The notes: a model not told the origin generated them from the letters alone. DNA of 64,000 nucleotides from Rhizobium sp. NFR07 (GCF_900111905.1 NZ_FOKM01000002.1:1-64000); one strand, 5' to 3'; positions 1 to 9,994 are shown, counted from the stretch's first letter. Numbers and translations are program-made.

Positions 1-185
1 GCCATCTGTTCAGCGCTCACGCATGAGCGGCTCGTAAACGAGCCTATGCTCCGCGAGGGCGCCGGACGACCGGCGACGCGCCTTGCGCTTGCGGCCTTCG
101 GCCGACAGTGGCAAACGCAACGCTGAAAAGACGTGTTCAAATCACTCTTCGAGTGAACCAGCTTCTCTTCACATTGCCCTTAATT
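1..185 (+). other. 23S-5S rRNA spacer (partial) with hairpins
   Basis: This stretch lies just upstream of 5S rRNA and should be the 3' part of the 23S-5S spacer; the end of 23S itself was not recognised. It folds readily into short perfect hairpins: 14-29 (CGCTCA, loop CGCA, TGAGCG), 29-44 (GGCTCG, loop TAAA, CGAGCC), 92-104 (CGGCC, TTC, GGCCG) and 142-156 (TCACTC, TTC, GAGTGA). Such stems are expected around rRNA processing sites, but their role here is inference. No protein gene is supported. Confidence 0.6.
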
Positions 186-303
186 GACCTGGTGGTCATG
201 GCGGGGCGGCCGCACCCGTTCCCATTCCGAACACGGCCGTGAAACGCCCCAGCGCCAATGGTACTCCGTCTTAAGACGCGGGAGAGTAGGTCGCTGCCAG
301 GTC
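186..303 (+). rRNA. 5S ribosomal RNA
   Basis: The 118-nt sequence starts GACCTGG and ends CCAGGTC, which pair to form helix I. The internal segments CCCATTCCGAACACGG and GGGAGAGTAGGTCGCTGCC match the conserved 5S loops of alphaproteobacteria. It is followed by a terminator and then initiator tRNA, the usual rhizobial rrn order 23S-5S-tRNA-fMet. The exact ends may differ by one or two bases from the mature RNA. Confidence 0.95.
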
Positions 304-377
304 TATTAAAGGCAATGCCATCGCAAGATGGAAAACAATCTTCTCGACACTCCTCGGCCCAAGCCGAAACACCAATT

Positions 378-406
378 GGGCCGCCTAAAGCGGCCCTTTG
401 TCGTTT
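378..406 (+). terminator. Terminator-like hairpin after 5S rRNA
   Basis: GGGCCGC (378-384), loop CTAAA and GCGGCCC (390-396) form a perfect 7-bp GC stem followed by TTTGTCGTTT. This has the form of a factor-independent terminator reading rightward. It separates 5S from the initiator tRNA at 681, so the tRNA would need readthrough or its own promoter. Confidence 0.6.
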
Positions 407-549
407 GCAGAACTGAACGAATGAAGGATGGATCACAGGTCTTGGCCGGTGCCAACCTTACAGGAGACAAAACCTTCGGTTTTGCTCCGGCAGTGCCCGT
501 CACAGCTTCGCTGTGACGCACTCGCACAAACCATAAGGTTTGTGCTCGT
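407..549 (+). repeat. Tandem hairpins in the 5S-tRNA spacer
   Basis: Three perfect inverted repeats follow one another: 469-485 (CAAAACC, TTC, GGTTTTG), 499-517 (GTCACAG, CTTCG, CTGTGAC) and 524-545 (GCACAAACC, ATAA, GGTTTGTGC). No coding gene is supported. They resemble the hairpins in the 23S-5S spacer in size and in TTC(G)-type loops. Their function is unknown; RNase III-type processing signals or remnants of palindromic elements are possible. Confidence 0.6.
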
Positions 550-634
550 CGCGGGGTGGAGCAGCCCGTTCGGCCGGCAATCGATACTCAATCGATTGCA
601 TCTTCGGCCTCACCTCATCAGGCATAACCTGAAA
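550..634 (+). pseudogene. Broken initiator tRNA copy (5' part, interrupted in the D-loop)
   Basis: Bases 550-568 are identical to nucleotides 1-19 of the intact tRNA at 681. The copy then loses similarity for about 46 nt, which contain the hairpin 577-599 (GCAATCGAT, ACTCA, ATCGATTGC). It resumes at about 615-634 with an anticodon-arm-like segment, TCAGGC-ATAACCTGAA, lacking two bases and therefore lacking the CAU anticodon context. The T-arm and 3' acceptor are absent. It cannot make a normal tRNA. The break falls at the D-loop GG, the same place where the 3' fragment at 816 begins. Confidence 0.7.
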
Positions 635-680
635 TGAGGCCTGACTTGCTTCCGGGCCCCAAAGGTCCGACACTTGGTGA

Positions 681-757
<77 letters not shown>

Positions 758-815
758 AATATATCCTAAACAACAAGTCTATCGCTGGCGGGAAGACTTC
801 ATCTTCCCTGGCGAT

Positions 816-880
816 GGTAGCTCGTCGTCCTGCGGACCATAACCTGAAGGCCGCAGGTTCAAATCCTGCCCCCGCAACCA
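816..880 (+). pseudogene. Broken initiator tRNA copy (3' part)
   Basis: Bases 816-826 equal tRNA positions 699-709 and bases 838-880 equal positions 715-757, a 43-nt perfect match through the T-arm and CCA. The 5 bases between them in the tRNA (AGGCT) are replaced by 11 others (827-837), which destroys the 5' anticodon stem but allows CCTGCGG to pair with CCGCAGG downstream. The 5' acceptor half is missing. The hairpin at 781-814 (GGGAAGA, CTTCA, TCTTCCC inside ATCGC/GCGAT) precedes it. Confidence 0.75.
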
Positions 881-1231
881 ACCATCCTTCCCCACAAAGA
901 CACGAAACGGACGTTCGTCGCCGAGGCACGCCCAACCTAAGCTGCAGACGCTAACCTTCTTGTGACAGAAGGCGCCAGAACACAGCTACGGTTTTAGTCG
1001 CCAACAAAGCGCCGAAGCCGCAAGCCGCTGAAAAGCCGCCGCAGCCTCTGCAGGAGCGGGATCGGATCGTCGCGATCAGTTGGGGCCTTGCCGGCGGGAG
1101 ATCCTCCCTGACCGAAAGGCGGTGTTGGCGCCCGAAGCATGCCGAGGGCATTGCGCGGGTGGGCCGAGGCGATGTTTGCCGAGGCATGGATCACCGGCGA
1201 GCCCGATCCTCGTTATCCCCGGCGTCCGTCT
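881..1231. other. Intergenic region, no gene recognised
   Basis: Open frames exist on both strands, but none has a recognisable domain, a good ribosome binding site and convincing composition together. The minus-strand frame that carries the GntR-like remnant (1232-1489) continues into this stretch without similarity to that family. Confidence 0.4.
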
Positions 1232-1489
1232 CCGCAAAATCGCCGAGGCCGTCAGGATGTGCGTCCGCATCACCGAATGCGCCAAGAGATCGTCCTTCAG
1301 GCGGAAGGCTCGCAGCAGGACGCGATGATCCTCGTTGCTGCGATGAACCTCCTCGCCGCCGAAGCGGTTGAAGGTCATCGTCAGTACCGCAAGGTCCATC
1401 AGCTGCATCGCAGTGCGCTCCGCGTAAGCCAGGCCGGATATCTGAAGCACCCTCAGATGCAGTTGTCGATTGAGCGTGCTGCGGTAGTA
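1232..1489 (-). pseudogene. Remnant of a GntR/FCD-type regulator C-terminus
   Basis: Reading leftward from a TAG just above 1489, the frame gives about 86 residues resembling the end of an FCD ligand-binding domain. They include the late helix pattern NEDHRVLLRAFRLKDDLLA followed by HSVMRTHI, matching the family form EHraileAlxxgDaexAxxxMxxHl. The N-terminal HTH and the first half of FCD are missing, there is no ribosome binding site, and the frame runs on into unrelated residues to 1076. I read it as a decayed fragment. A small novel protein is less likely. Confidence 0.45.
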
Positions 1490-1504
1490 CTACGATTCAT
1501 GCAG

Positions 1505-1541
1505 AGCCCTCTCGGCTGAGAACCGAGAGGGCTTTTTGTTT
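1505..1541 (+). terminator. Strong rightward intrinsic terminator
   Basis: AGCCCTCTCGG (1505-1515) and CCGAGAGGGCT (1523-1533) form a perfect 11-bp stem with a 7-nt loop, followed by TTTTTGTTT. The U-tract lies on the plus strand, so it ends rightward transcription, yet no intact plus-strand gene is seen between the tRNA and this site. It also sits 18 bp past the end of glpV on the other strand, where the stem could protect that mRNA, but no U-tract follows in that direction. Confidence 0.85.
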
Positions 1542-1558
1542 AGGGCAGTCGTCGAAAC

Positions 1559-3289
<1,731 letters not shown>

Positions 3290-3382
3290 GATGTCCTCCC
3301 AGAGTTGCGATTGCAGTTTCAGTCCCGGCGCCGGTCCTCCCGAGTGCCGTATCAGGCTTGCCCCCGACGGGGCGGTAGGTCC

Positions 3383-3664
3383 TCAAACGAAGCGGAATAC
3401 GCAGATCGCGTAGACCACCGCGATGGCTAGAGCCCACCACAGGTTGGGGCCGACGAGCCCCAGCCAGGCGAGATGAATGAAGGCCGCGCCGAGCAGCGAG
3501 ATGAACAGCCGGTCGCCGCGCGTCGTCTCGAAGCGCAGGATACCGATGCGCGGGCTGCCACCCGGCGAAAAATATTCCCATACGCCCATCGCTGCGATCA
3601 GCAGGAAGATGGTGATGAAGAACAGCGCCGTCGGCAGCGTCCATGCCATCCAGGCAAAGTTCAT
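3383..3664 (-). CDS. glpU: Small membrane protein of the glycerol transporter (DUF2160)
   Basis: This 93-residue protein has three likely membrane segments: about 8-30 (TLPTALFFITIFLLIAAMGV), 52-70 and 72-90. It resembles the DUF2160 family found between permease and binding-protein genes in glycerol-type ABC operons, where it is called GlpU in Rhizobium leguminosarum. Its molecular role is not established; a permease accessory subunit is the natural inference. It lies 30 bp after glpQ on the same strand, preceded by GGGGGAGGAAGTC, a strong ribosome binding site. Confidence 0.85.
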   Translation of the reverse strand: MNFAWMAWTLPTALFFITIFLLIAAMGVWEYFSPGGSPRIGILRFETTRGDRLFISLLGAAFIHLAWLGLVGPNLWWALAIAVVYAICVFRFV

Positions 3665-3694
3665 GACTTCCTCCCCCTCTGAAACAGAGACATG

Positions 3695-4522
3695 TTACAC
3701 CCTCCCCAGCGCAAAGCCCTTGGCGATGTAGTTACGGACGAAATAGATGACGAGCGCGCCGGGCACGATGGTCAGCACGCCGGCTGCCGCCAGAACGCCC
3801 CAGTCCATGCCGGATGCGGATACCGTTCGCGTCATGATCGCCGAGATCGGTTTTGCCGCCGTGGTCGTCAGCGTGCGGGCGAGAAGCAGTTCCACCCACG
3901 AGAACATGAAGCAGAAGAAGGCGGCGACGCCGATGCCCGAGGCGATCAGCGGCATGAAGATCTTCACGAAGAAGCGCGGGAAGGAATAACCGTCGATATA
4001 GGCCGTTTCGTCGATTTCCTTCGGCACGCCCGACATGAAGCCTTCGAGGATCCACACCGCCAGCGGCACGTTGAACAGGCAATGCGCCAGCGCCACCGCG
4101 ATATGGGTGTCGATCAGCCCGAAGGCAGAATAGAGCTGGAAGAAGGGCAAAGCAAAGACAGCGGGCGGCGCCATGCGGTTGGTGAGCAGCCAGAAGAACA
4201 GGTGCTTGTCGCCCAGGAAGCGATAGCGCGAAAAGGCATAGGCCGCCGGCAGCGCGGCGGCCACCGAGATCAGCGTGTTCAGCCCCACATAGATGATCGA
4301 GTTGATATAGCCGTTGTACCAGGACGGATCGGTGAAGATCACCGCATAGTTCCGAAGCGTCGGATTGTGCGGGAAGAGCGAGAAGGTGCCGGTGATCTCG
4401 GCATTCTCCTTGAAGCTCATGTTGACCAGCCAGTAGATCGGCAGGAGCAGGAAGATGATGTAGACCGTCGAGACGAGCCAGGAGAAGCGACCGGCGGGTT
4501 TGAATTTCTTGACATCTGCCAT
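3695..4522 (-). CDS. glpQ: Glycerol ABC transporter permease 2
   Basis: This 275-residue inner-membrane permease is of the MalG type, with six predicted membrane segments beginning at about residue 14 (WLVSTVYIIFLLLPIYWLV). The coupling-helix EAA loop, which contacts the ATPases, is seen as DETAYIDGYSFPRFFVKIFMP at 4018-3953. The ATG at 4522 is chosen over the upstream in-frame start because GGGAGAA lies just before it; the longer reading would overlap glpP. Partner of GlpP. Not to be confused with the E. coli phosphodiesterase of the same name. Confidence 0.9.
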   Translation of the reverse strand: MADVKKFKPAGRFSWLVSTVYIIFLLLPIYWLVNMSFKENAEITGTFSLFPHNPTLRNYAVIFTDPSWYNGYINSIIYVGLNTLISVAAALPAAYAFSRYRFLGDKHLFFWLLTNRMAPPAVFALPFFQLYSAFGLIDTHIAVALAHCLFNVPLAVWILEGFMSGVPKEIDETAYIDGYSFPRFFVKIFMPLIASGIGVAAFFCFMFSWVELLLARTLTTTAAKPISAIMTRTVSASGMDWGVLAAAGVLTIVPGALVIYFVRNYIAKGFALGRV

Positions 4523-4533
4523 TTCGTTCTCCC

Positions 4534-5400
4534 TCAGCTTTCGGCGTCGCTGCTGGTCATCACGGTATAGAAGATCCATGAGAGCAGCAGGATGATGAGG
4601 AAGTAGACGATCGACATTGCCGCAGCCGGGCCGAGGTCGAACTGGCCGACCGCCATCTTGACGAGATCGATCGACAGGAAGGTCGTCGAATTGCCAGGCC
4701 CGCCGCCGGTGACGACGAAGGGTTCGGTATAGATCATGAAACTATCCATGAAGCGTAAGAGCACGGCGATCAGCAGTACCCGCTTCATCTTCGGCAGCTG
4801 GATGTAGCGGAAGACGGACCAGCGCGAGGCGCCGTCGATCTTGGCCGCCTGGTAATAGGCATCGGGGATCGACACGAGCCCGGCATAGCAGAGCAGCACG
4901 ACGAGGCTCGTCCAGTGCCAGACATCCATGACGATGACGGTGATCCAGGCGTCGAGCGGGTTGCGGACATAGTTGTAATCGATGCCGAGCACGGCCAGCG
5001 TGCGGCCGAGCAGGCCGATATCGACGCGACCGAAGACCTGCCAGATCGTGCCGACGACATTCCACGGGATCAGGAGCGGCAGCGCCATCAGCACGAGGCA
5101 GACCGGCACGCCGATGCCCTTCTTCGGCATGTTGAGCGCGATGAAGATGCCGAGCGGTATTTCGAGCGCCAGGATGATGAAGGAAAACAGCAGGTTGCGC
5201 TGCAGCGCTTCCCAGAAGCGGGCGGAATTCAGGATTTCGTCGAACCAGTCCGTGCCGGCCCAGAAGAACTCGTTGTTTCCGAACGTGTCCTGCACCGAAT
5301 AATTGACCACCGTCATCAGCGGAATGGCCGCCGAGAACAGCACGAGCACCAGCACCGGCAGCACGAAGAACCAGGCCTTGTTGTTATAGGTCTTTTCCAT
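4534..5400 (-). CDS. glpP: Glycerol ABC transporter permease 1
   Basis: This 288-residue permease is of the MalF type without the large periplasmic insert. Its first membrane segment is at about residues 8-30 (AWFFVLPVLVLVLFSAAIPL), and the EAA-type loop reads YYQAAKIDGASRWSVFRYIQ. The ATG at 5400 is two bases beyond the glpT stop and has GGAGAGG in front. The longer in-frame start near 5493 lies inside glpT and is rejected. It forms the membrane channel with GlpQ. Confidence 0.9.
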   Translation of the reverse strand: MEKTYNNKAWFFVLPVLVLVLFSAAIPLMTVVNYSVQDTFGNNEFFWAGTDWFDEILNSARFWEALQRNLLFSFIILALEIPLGIFIALNMPKKGIGVPVCLVLMALPLLIPWNVVGTIWQVFGRVDIGLLGRTLAVLGIDYNYVRNPLDAWITVIVMDVWHWTSLVVLLCYAGLVSIPDAYYQAAKIDGASRWSVFRYIQLPKMKRVLLIAVLLRFMDSFMIYTEPFVVTGGGPGNSTTFLSIDLVKMAVGQFDLGPAAAMSIVYFLIILLLSWIFYTVMTSSDAES

Positions 5401-5401
5401 G

Positions 5402-6472
5402 TCAGGCCTCTCCACCGATGCGCCAGGAATTGGCATAGATGTTGATGCCCTGAGGCTCGAACCGCACATGCGCCTCGGCCGGGATCTCGGCATCCTCGTC
5501 GGCGACGATGGCGATCGGCTGGCCTTCGAAATCGGCGCGCACGATCTTGCGGCGGCCGATATCCTCGATGCGCCGGATCGTCACCGGCATGCCTTCGCGG
5601 CCGAGCCGGATGAATTCCGGGCGGATGCCCAGCTCGATCCGGTCGCCCTCAGCGGCCGTCGGTGCGGAGGCAAGATCCAGCCGCTGGCTACCCAGTGTCA
5701 CCGAGCTTCCATCGAGCCTGGCGGGGATGACGTTCATGCCCGGCGAGCCGATGAAATAGCCGACGAATGTGTGGCGTGGCGTCTCGAACAGTTCTGCCGG
5801 CGTGCCGATCTGCACGATCTGGCCCTCATACATGACGACCACCTTGTCGGCGAAGGTCAGCGCCTCCGTCTGGTCGTGGGTGACATAGACCATGGTGAAG
5901 CCGAACTGCTTGTGCAGCCGCTTCAGCTGCGAGCGCAGCACCCATTTCATATGCGGGTCGATGACGGTCAGTGGCTCATCGAACAGGATCGCGTTGACGT
6001 CGTTGCGCACCAGTCCGCGGCCGAGCGAGATCTTCTGCTTCTGGTCGGCGGTCAGCCCGCGCGCCTTGCGCTTTGCCCAGTCGGCGAGATCGATGATCTG
6101 CAGCATGTCGCGCACGCGCCGGTCCACATCGGCTTCATCCACGCCGCGATTGCGAAGCGGAAAGGCGAGATTGTCGTAGACCGTCATCGTGTCGTAGATG
6201 ACCGGAAACTGGAAGACCTGCGCGATGTTGCGTGCCTGCGTTGACAGGTCGGTCACGTCCCTGCCATCGAACAGGATACGTCCGTGCGACGGCTGCAGCA
6301 GGCCTGAAATGATGTTGAGCAGGGTCGTCTTGCCGCAGCCCGACGGACCGAGCAGGGCGTAAGCGCCGCCGTCCTTCCACTCGTGATGGACTTCCCTGAG
6401 CGCATAGTCGCTGTCGGAAACCGGGTTGGGGCCGTAGGCGTGGCGGATATGATCGAGCGTGATACGTGCCAT
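5402..6472 (-). CDS. glpT: Glycerol ABC transporter ATP-binding subunit T (degenerate signature motif)
   Basis: This 356-residue ABC ATPase has a MalK-like C-terminal domain. Walker A is GPSGCGKT (42-49), Walker B ends FDEP (164-167), and the switch histidine is present in VTHDQTEA (H199). The ABC signature is not LSGGQ but LTADQ (140-144). Its neighbour GlpS has the reverse pattern, so the pair should form one normal and one degenerate ATP site. The ATG at 6472 follows GAGGAGC and lies 10 bp after the glpS stop. Confidence 0.9.
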   Translation of the reverse strand: MARITLDHIRHAYGPNPVSDSDYALREVHHEWKDGGAYALLGPSGCGKTTLLNIISGLLQPSHGRILFDGRDVTDLSTQARNIAQVFQFPVIYDTMTVYDNLAFPLRNRGVDEADVDRRVRDMLQIIDLADWAKRKARGLTADQKQKISLGRGLVRNDVNAILFDEPLTVIDPHMKWVLRSQLKRLHKQFGFTMVYVTHDQTEALTFADKVVVMYEGQIVQIGTPAELFETPRHTFVGYFIGSPGMNVIPARLDGSSVTLGSQRLDLASAPTAAEGDRIELGIRPEFIRLGREGMPVTIRRIEDIGRRKIVRADFEGQPIAIVADEDAEIPAEAHVRFEPQGINIYANSWRIGGEA

Positions 6473-6482
6473 CAGGTGCTCC

Positions 6483-7556
6483 TCACGCCGCTGCCGCGGC
6501 AATGGCGCGGCCATCGCTGCCGAAAGCCATCAGATGCCGCGTATCGAGAAAGACGTCGACGGCGGTATCGGGATCGATATCGTGGATGCCGGGTGCCAGC
6601 ATCACCCATTTGACCCCGTCATAATCCAGATGCACGAAACTTTCCGATCCGGTGATCTCGGAAATCTGGGTACGGGCGGAAAGCCGCGCCGCATTCGCCG
6701 TCTGCTGGCTGAGGCCCAGATGATGGGGGTGGAAGGCAACCGTGACGGGGCCGTCGCCGATGGCGCTGAGATGTGCCGGTACCGGCAGGGTGCCGGCGTC
6801 GCGGTGTCGCAGGACGCCGCCCGACTTGATCACCTCGATGAAATTGAGGGGCGGATCGGCGAATGTCTTGGCGGTGGTCAGGTCGGCCGGCCGGCGATAA
6901 ACTTCTATCGTCGGTCCGAACTGCGTGATGCGTCCTTCTGAAAGCGTGGCGGTATTGCCGCCCAGCATAAGCGCCTCGGAAGGCTCGGTCGTCGCATAGA
7001 CAAAGATCGCGCCGGACTGGGCGAATATCTTCGGCAGTTCCTCACGCAGTTCCTCGCGCAGCTTGTAGTCCAGGTTGGCGAGCGGCTCGTCCATCAGCAC
7101 GAGGCTGGCATTCTTGACGAGAGCACGGGCAAGAGCGGTGCGCTGCTGCTGGCCGCCGGAAAGGTTGAGGGGCGTGCGGTCGAGATAGGGCGTCAGCCGC
7201 ATGAGTTCGGCCGCCTTCTTCACCTCGCGGTCGATCGTGGCGGAGTCCTTGCCGGAGATGCGCATCGGCGAGGCGATGTTCTCGTAGACGGTGAGCAGCG
7301 GATAGTTGATGAACTGCTGGTAGACCATCGCGACATTGCGCTTCTGCACCGGCATGCCGGTCACGTCGGCGCCATCGAAATGCACCGACCCCTCGGTCGG
7401 CCGGTCGAGGCCGGCCATCAGTCGCATCAGCGATGTCTTGCCCGACAGTGTCGGGCCGAGCAGCACGTTCAGGCTACCCCGTTGAAGCACGAGGTCGCAC
7501 GGGTGAATGTGATATTCACCGGCCACCATCTTCGCTGCTTTTCGCAATTCGAGCAT
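6483..7556 (-). CDS. glpS: Glycerol ABC transporter ATP-binding subunit S (no switch histidine)
   Basis: This 357-residue ABC ATPase has Walker A GPTLSGKT (34-41), an intact signature LSGGQQQR (132-139) and Walker B MDEP (155-158). At the H-loop, where related importers read VTHDxxEA, it reads YATTEPSEA, so the catalytic switch histidine is replaced by Thr190. This complements GlpT, which keeps the histidine but has lost the signature. It follows glpD by 40 bp on the same strand. Confidence 0.9.
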   Translation of the reverse strand: MLELRKAAKMVAGEYHIHPCDLVLQRGSLNVLLGPTLSGKTSLMRLMAGLDRPTEGSVHFDGADVTGMPVQKRNVAMVYQQFINYPLLTVYENIASPMRISGKDSATIDREVKKAAELMRLTPYLDRTPLNLSGGQQQRTALARALVKNASLVLMDEPLANLDYKLREELREELPKIFAQSGAIFVYATTEPSEALMLGGNTATLSEGRITQFGPTIEVYRRPADLTTAKTFADPPLNFIEVIKSGGVLRHRDAGTLPVPAHLSAIGDGPVTVAFHPHHLGLSQQTANAARLSARTQISEITGSESFVHLDYDGVKWVMLAPGIHDIDPDTAVDVFLDTRHLMAFGSDGRAIAAAAA

Positions 7557-7596
7557 TCCTGTTCCCCTGCCTCCTCACAGCGGGAACACATGCCGC

Positions 7597-9111
7597 TTAT
7601 CCGGCAATCCTTTCCGGTTTTGCGGCCATGTACTCCTCCAAAAGCCTTTTCTCTTCCGCAGTCAGGCGAAGCCCGTCCTTGGTTCTCCTCCAAAGGACGT
7701 CATCGGCGCTCATTGCCCATTCGTGGTCTGCCAGATAGCGGACCTCTGCCTCATAGAGATCGCCACCGAAATGACGACCAAGATCTTCTGTTTCGGCGGC
7801 CTTGCCAAGCAGTATCGCAGCACGCGTGCCGTAGCGCCGCACCAGCCGACGCGCGTGGCGCTCGGCCAGGAACGGATAGCCGGCTTTCAGCTTCGCGACT
7901 TCGCTCTCGTATGCCTGGGCCGCGAAATCGCCGCCCGGCAGGTGGCTCTGTCCGGTCCAGGGCTTGCCCTTGCCGCCGATCGCCTCGCCGATCTTTTCCA
8001 GCGCATGTTCCGAAAGCCGTCGATAGGTCGTCAGCTTGCCGCCGAAGACGTTGAGCAGCGGTGCTCCGCCCTCGGTCTCAAGCTTCAGCACGTAGTCGCG
8101 GGTCGCTTCCTGCGCCTTCGAGGCACCATCGTCGAACAAGGGACGCACGGCCGAATAGGTCCAGACGATGTCATCCGGCCGCACCGGTTCGTTGAAATAT
8201 TCGCTCGCCGCATTGCAGAGATAGGCGGTCTCTTCATCGGAGATACGCACGTCCTTCGGATCATCCTTGAAATCACGGTCGGTCGTGCCGATCAGCGTGA
8301 AGTCTTCCTCATAGGGAATGGCGAAGATGATGCGGTTGTCCGGGTTCTGGAAGAAGTAGGCGCGCGGCCCCTCGAATTTCTTTCGGACGATGATGTGGCT
8401 GCCCTGCACGAGGCGGACATGCCGGGCCTCATTCTGGCCGAAGGCAGAGCGGATCACCTGGTCCACCCAGGGGCCTGCGGCATTGACCAGCATGCGCGCC
8501 CGATGGGTCTCACTTGCTCCGGTCAAGGCATTGCGGGTCTCGATGATCCAGACGTCGCCCTCCCGCCATGCAGATACCACCTTGGTGCGTGGCATGATGA
8601 GCGCGCCCTTGTCGGCGGCATCGCGGGCGTTCAGCACCACCATGCGGGCATCGTCCACCCATCCGTCGGAATATTCGAAAGCCTTGGTGAACAGCGCCTT
8701 CAGCGGCTTTCCCGCGGGATCCTTGCGCATGTCGAGCACAGCGGTGGGCGGCAACAGCTTGCGTCCGCCGAGATGGTCGTAGAGGAAAAGTCCGAGCCGG
8801 ATCAGCCATGCGGGCCGGATGCCGCCCTTGTGATAGGGCAGCACGAAACGCATCGGCCAGATGATATGCGGCGCCATCGCCCACAGCACCTCGCGCTCCA
8901 TCAGGGATTCGCGCACCAGCCGGAATTCGTAATGTTCGAGATAGCGCAGACCGCCATGGATCAGCTTGGTGGCACCCGACGATGTGCCGGAGGCAAAATC
9001 GTTCATCTCGGCAAGCGCGACCGAATAGCCGCGCCCTACCGCATCCCGCGCAATGCCGCAGCCGTTTATGCCGCCGCCGATAACGAAGATGTCGTGAACT
9101 GTCTGGCTCAT
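7597..9111 (-). CDS. glpD: Glycerol-3-phosphate dehydrogenase, FAD-dependent (aerobic type)
   Basis: This 504-residue enzyme oxidises sn-glycerol 3-phosphate to dihydroxyacetone phosphate at the inner membrane and passes electrons to quinone. The N-terminal FAD-binding fold is clear (FVIGGGINGCGIARDAVGRG, residues 9-28), and a C-terminal helical domain of about 120 residues completes the usual length. It is the first enzyme gene after glpR, so uptake and oxidation are co-expressed. No glycerol kinase is present in the window. Confidence 0.96.
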   Translation of the reverse strand: MSQTVHDIFVIGGGINGCGIARDAVGRGYSVALAEMNDFASGTSSGATKLIHGGLRYLEHYEFRLVRESLMEREVLWAMAPHIIWPMRFVLPYHKGGIRPAWLIRLGLFLYDHLGGRKLLPPTAVLDMRKDPAGKPLKALFTKAFEYSDGWVDDARMVVLNARDAADKGALIMPRTKVVSAWREGDVWIIETRNALTGASETHRARMLVNAAGPWVDQVIRSAFGQNEARHVRLVQGSHIIVRKKFEGPRAYFFQNPDNRIIFAIPYEEDFTLIGTTDRDFKDDPKDVRISDEETAYLCNAASEYFNEPVRPDDIVWTYSAVRPLFDDGASKAQEATRDYVLKLETEGGAPLLNVFGGKLTTYRRLSEHALEKIGEAIGGKGKPWTGQSHLPGGDFAAQAYESEVAKLKAGYPFLAERHARRLVRRYGTRAAILLGKAAETEDLGRHFGGDLYEAEVRYLADHEWAMSADDVLWRRTKDGLRLTAEEKRLLEEYMAAKPERIAG

Positions 9112-9176
9112 CGCTCCCCACCGAGCCGGAAGATATGGATCATGCTCTGAAATTTACGAAACTTCAGGCGATTAAA

Positions 9177-9205
9177 TCGAAAATATTTCGAATGTCAAAC
9201 GAAAG
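9177..9205. promoter_or_regulatory. Candidate GlpR operator upstream of glpD
   Basis: A 15-bp palindrome, TCGAAAATATTTCGA (9177-9191), and the nearby word AAACGAAAG (9197-9205) lie 66-94 bp upstream of glpD. The TCG-rich halves resemble the half-sites of E. coli GlpR, and AAACGAAAG recurs twice just upstream of glpR. Binding is inferred. Confidence 0.4.
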
Positions 9206-9220
9206 TTCGGAACTGAAAAT

Positions 9221-9985
9221 TCACCGGTCGGTCTCGATCAGCGACACGCCGTTTTCCCGGCAGACATCGCGAAATTCCGGGAATTCGCAGCGGTCTGTAA
9301 TGAACGTATGAACCTGGCTGATCTGGCCGATCCTGACCGGCGCGGTTCGCTCGAACTTGGTCGAATCCGCCACCAGGATGACATGCCGCGCATTGGCGAT
9401 GATCGCCTGCGCCACCTTCACCTCGCGAAAATCATAGTCGAAGATCGCCCCGTCGGGATCGATCGCCGATGCGCCGATCACCGCGTAATCCACCTTGAAC
9501 TGGCGGATGAAATCGACAGCGGCCTCGCCGACGATCCCGCCATCCGATTGCCGCACGACACCGCCCGCGATCACCACGTCGATATGGTCTATCAGTCGCA
9601 AGGTATTGGCAACATTGATGTTGTTCGTCACCACCATCAAGTCTCGGTGGTCGATCAGCGCTTCGCCGACGGCCTCCGTCGTGGTGCCGATATTGATGAA
9701 CAGAGAACTGCTGTTCGGGATCAGCTTGGCTGCGGCCAGCCCGATCGCCTGCTTTTCCGAGGCGGCGATCTGCCGGCGCGCGTCATAGCGGACATTCTCG
9801 GTGCCGGTCGGGAAGGTGGCACCGCCATGGATGCGGGTCAGGAGCCGCCCGTTGCACAGATCGTTCAGGTCCTTGCGGATCGTCTGCGGGGTGACGGCAA
9901 ACTGTTCGGCCAGATCATCCACCAACACGCGGCCGGCCGATCTTGCGATCTCGACGATCTTTGCCTGACGGTCCGACAGGAACAT
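9221..9985 (-). CDS. glpR: DeoR-family repressor of the glp operon
   Basis: This 254-residue regulator has a DeoR helix-turn-helix at about residues 4-58 (VDDLAEQFAVTPQTIRKDLN) and a sugar-phosphate-binding domain of the same family (INIGTTTEAVGEAL). In other bacteria the GlpR ligand is glycerol 3-phosphate. The ATG at 9985 is preferred because AAGGGGG precedes it by 7 bp; the longer in-frame start at 10084 has no such site. It lies upstream of glpD on the same strand, with a separate promoter region for glpD between them. Confidence 0.92.
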   Translation of the reverse strand: MFLSDRQAKIVEIARSAGRVLVDDLAEQFAVTPQTIRKDLNDLCNGRLLTRIHGGATFPTGTENVRYDARRQIAASEKQAIGLAAAKLIPNSSSLFINIGTTTEAVGEALIDHRDLMVVTNNINVANTLRLIDHIDVVIAGGVVRQSDGGIVGEAAVDFIRQFKVDYAVIGASAIDPDGAIFDYDFREVKVAQAIIANARHVILVADSTKFERTAPVRIGQISQVHTFITDRCEFPEFRDVCRENGVSLIETDR

Positions 9986-9994
9986 GAAATCCCC

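Noticed and set aside
838..880. tRNA 3'-end direct repeat as an attachment site of an integrative element
   Set aside because: The two copies are only 80 bp apart, with no integrase or island genes between or beside them; an excision scar cannot be excluded but is not supported.
1139..1519. 126-residue plus-strand ORF ending at the terminator
   Set aside because: No domain, no ribosome binding site, and its end lies inside the terminator stem; the opposite strand has better family resemblance.
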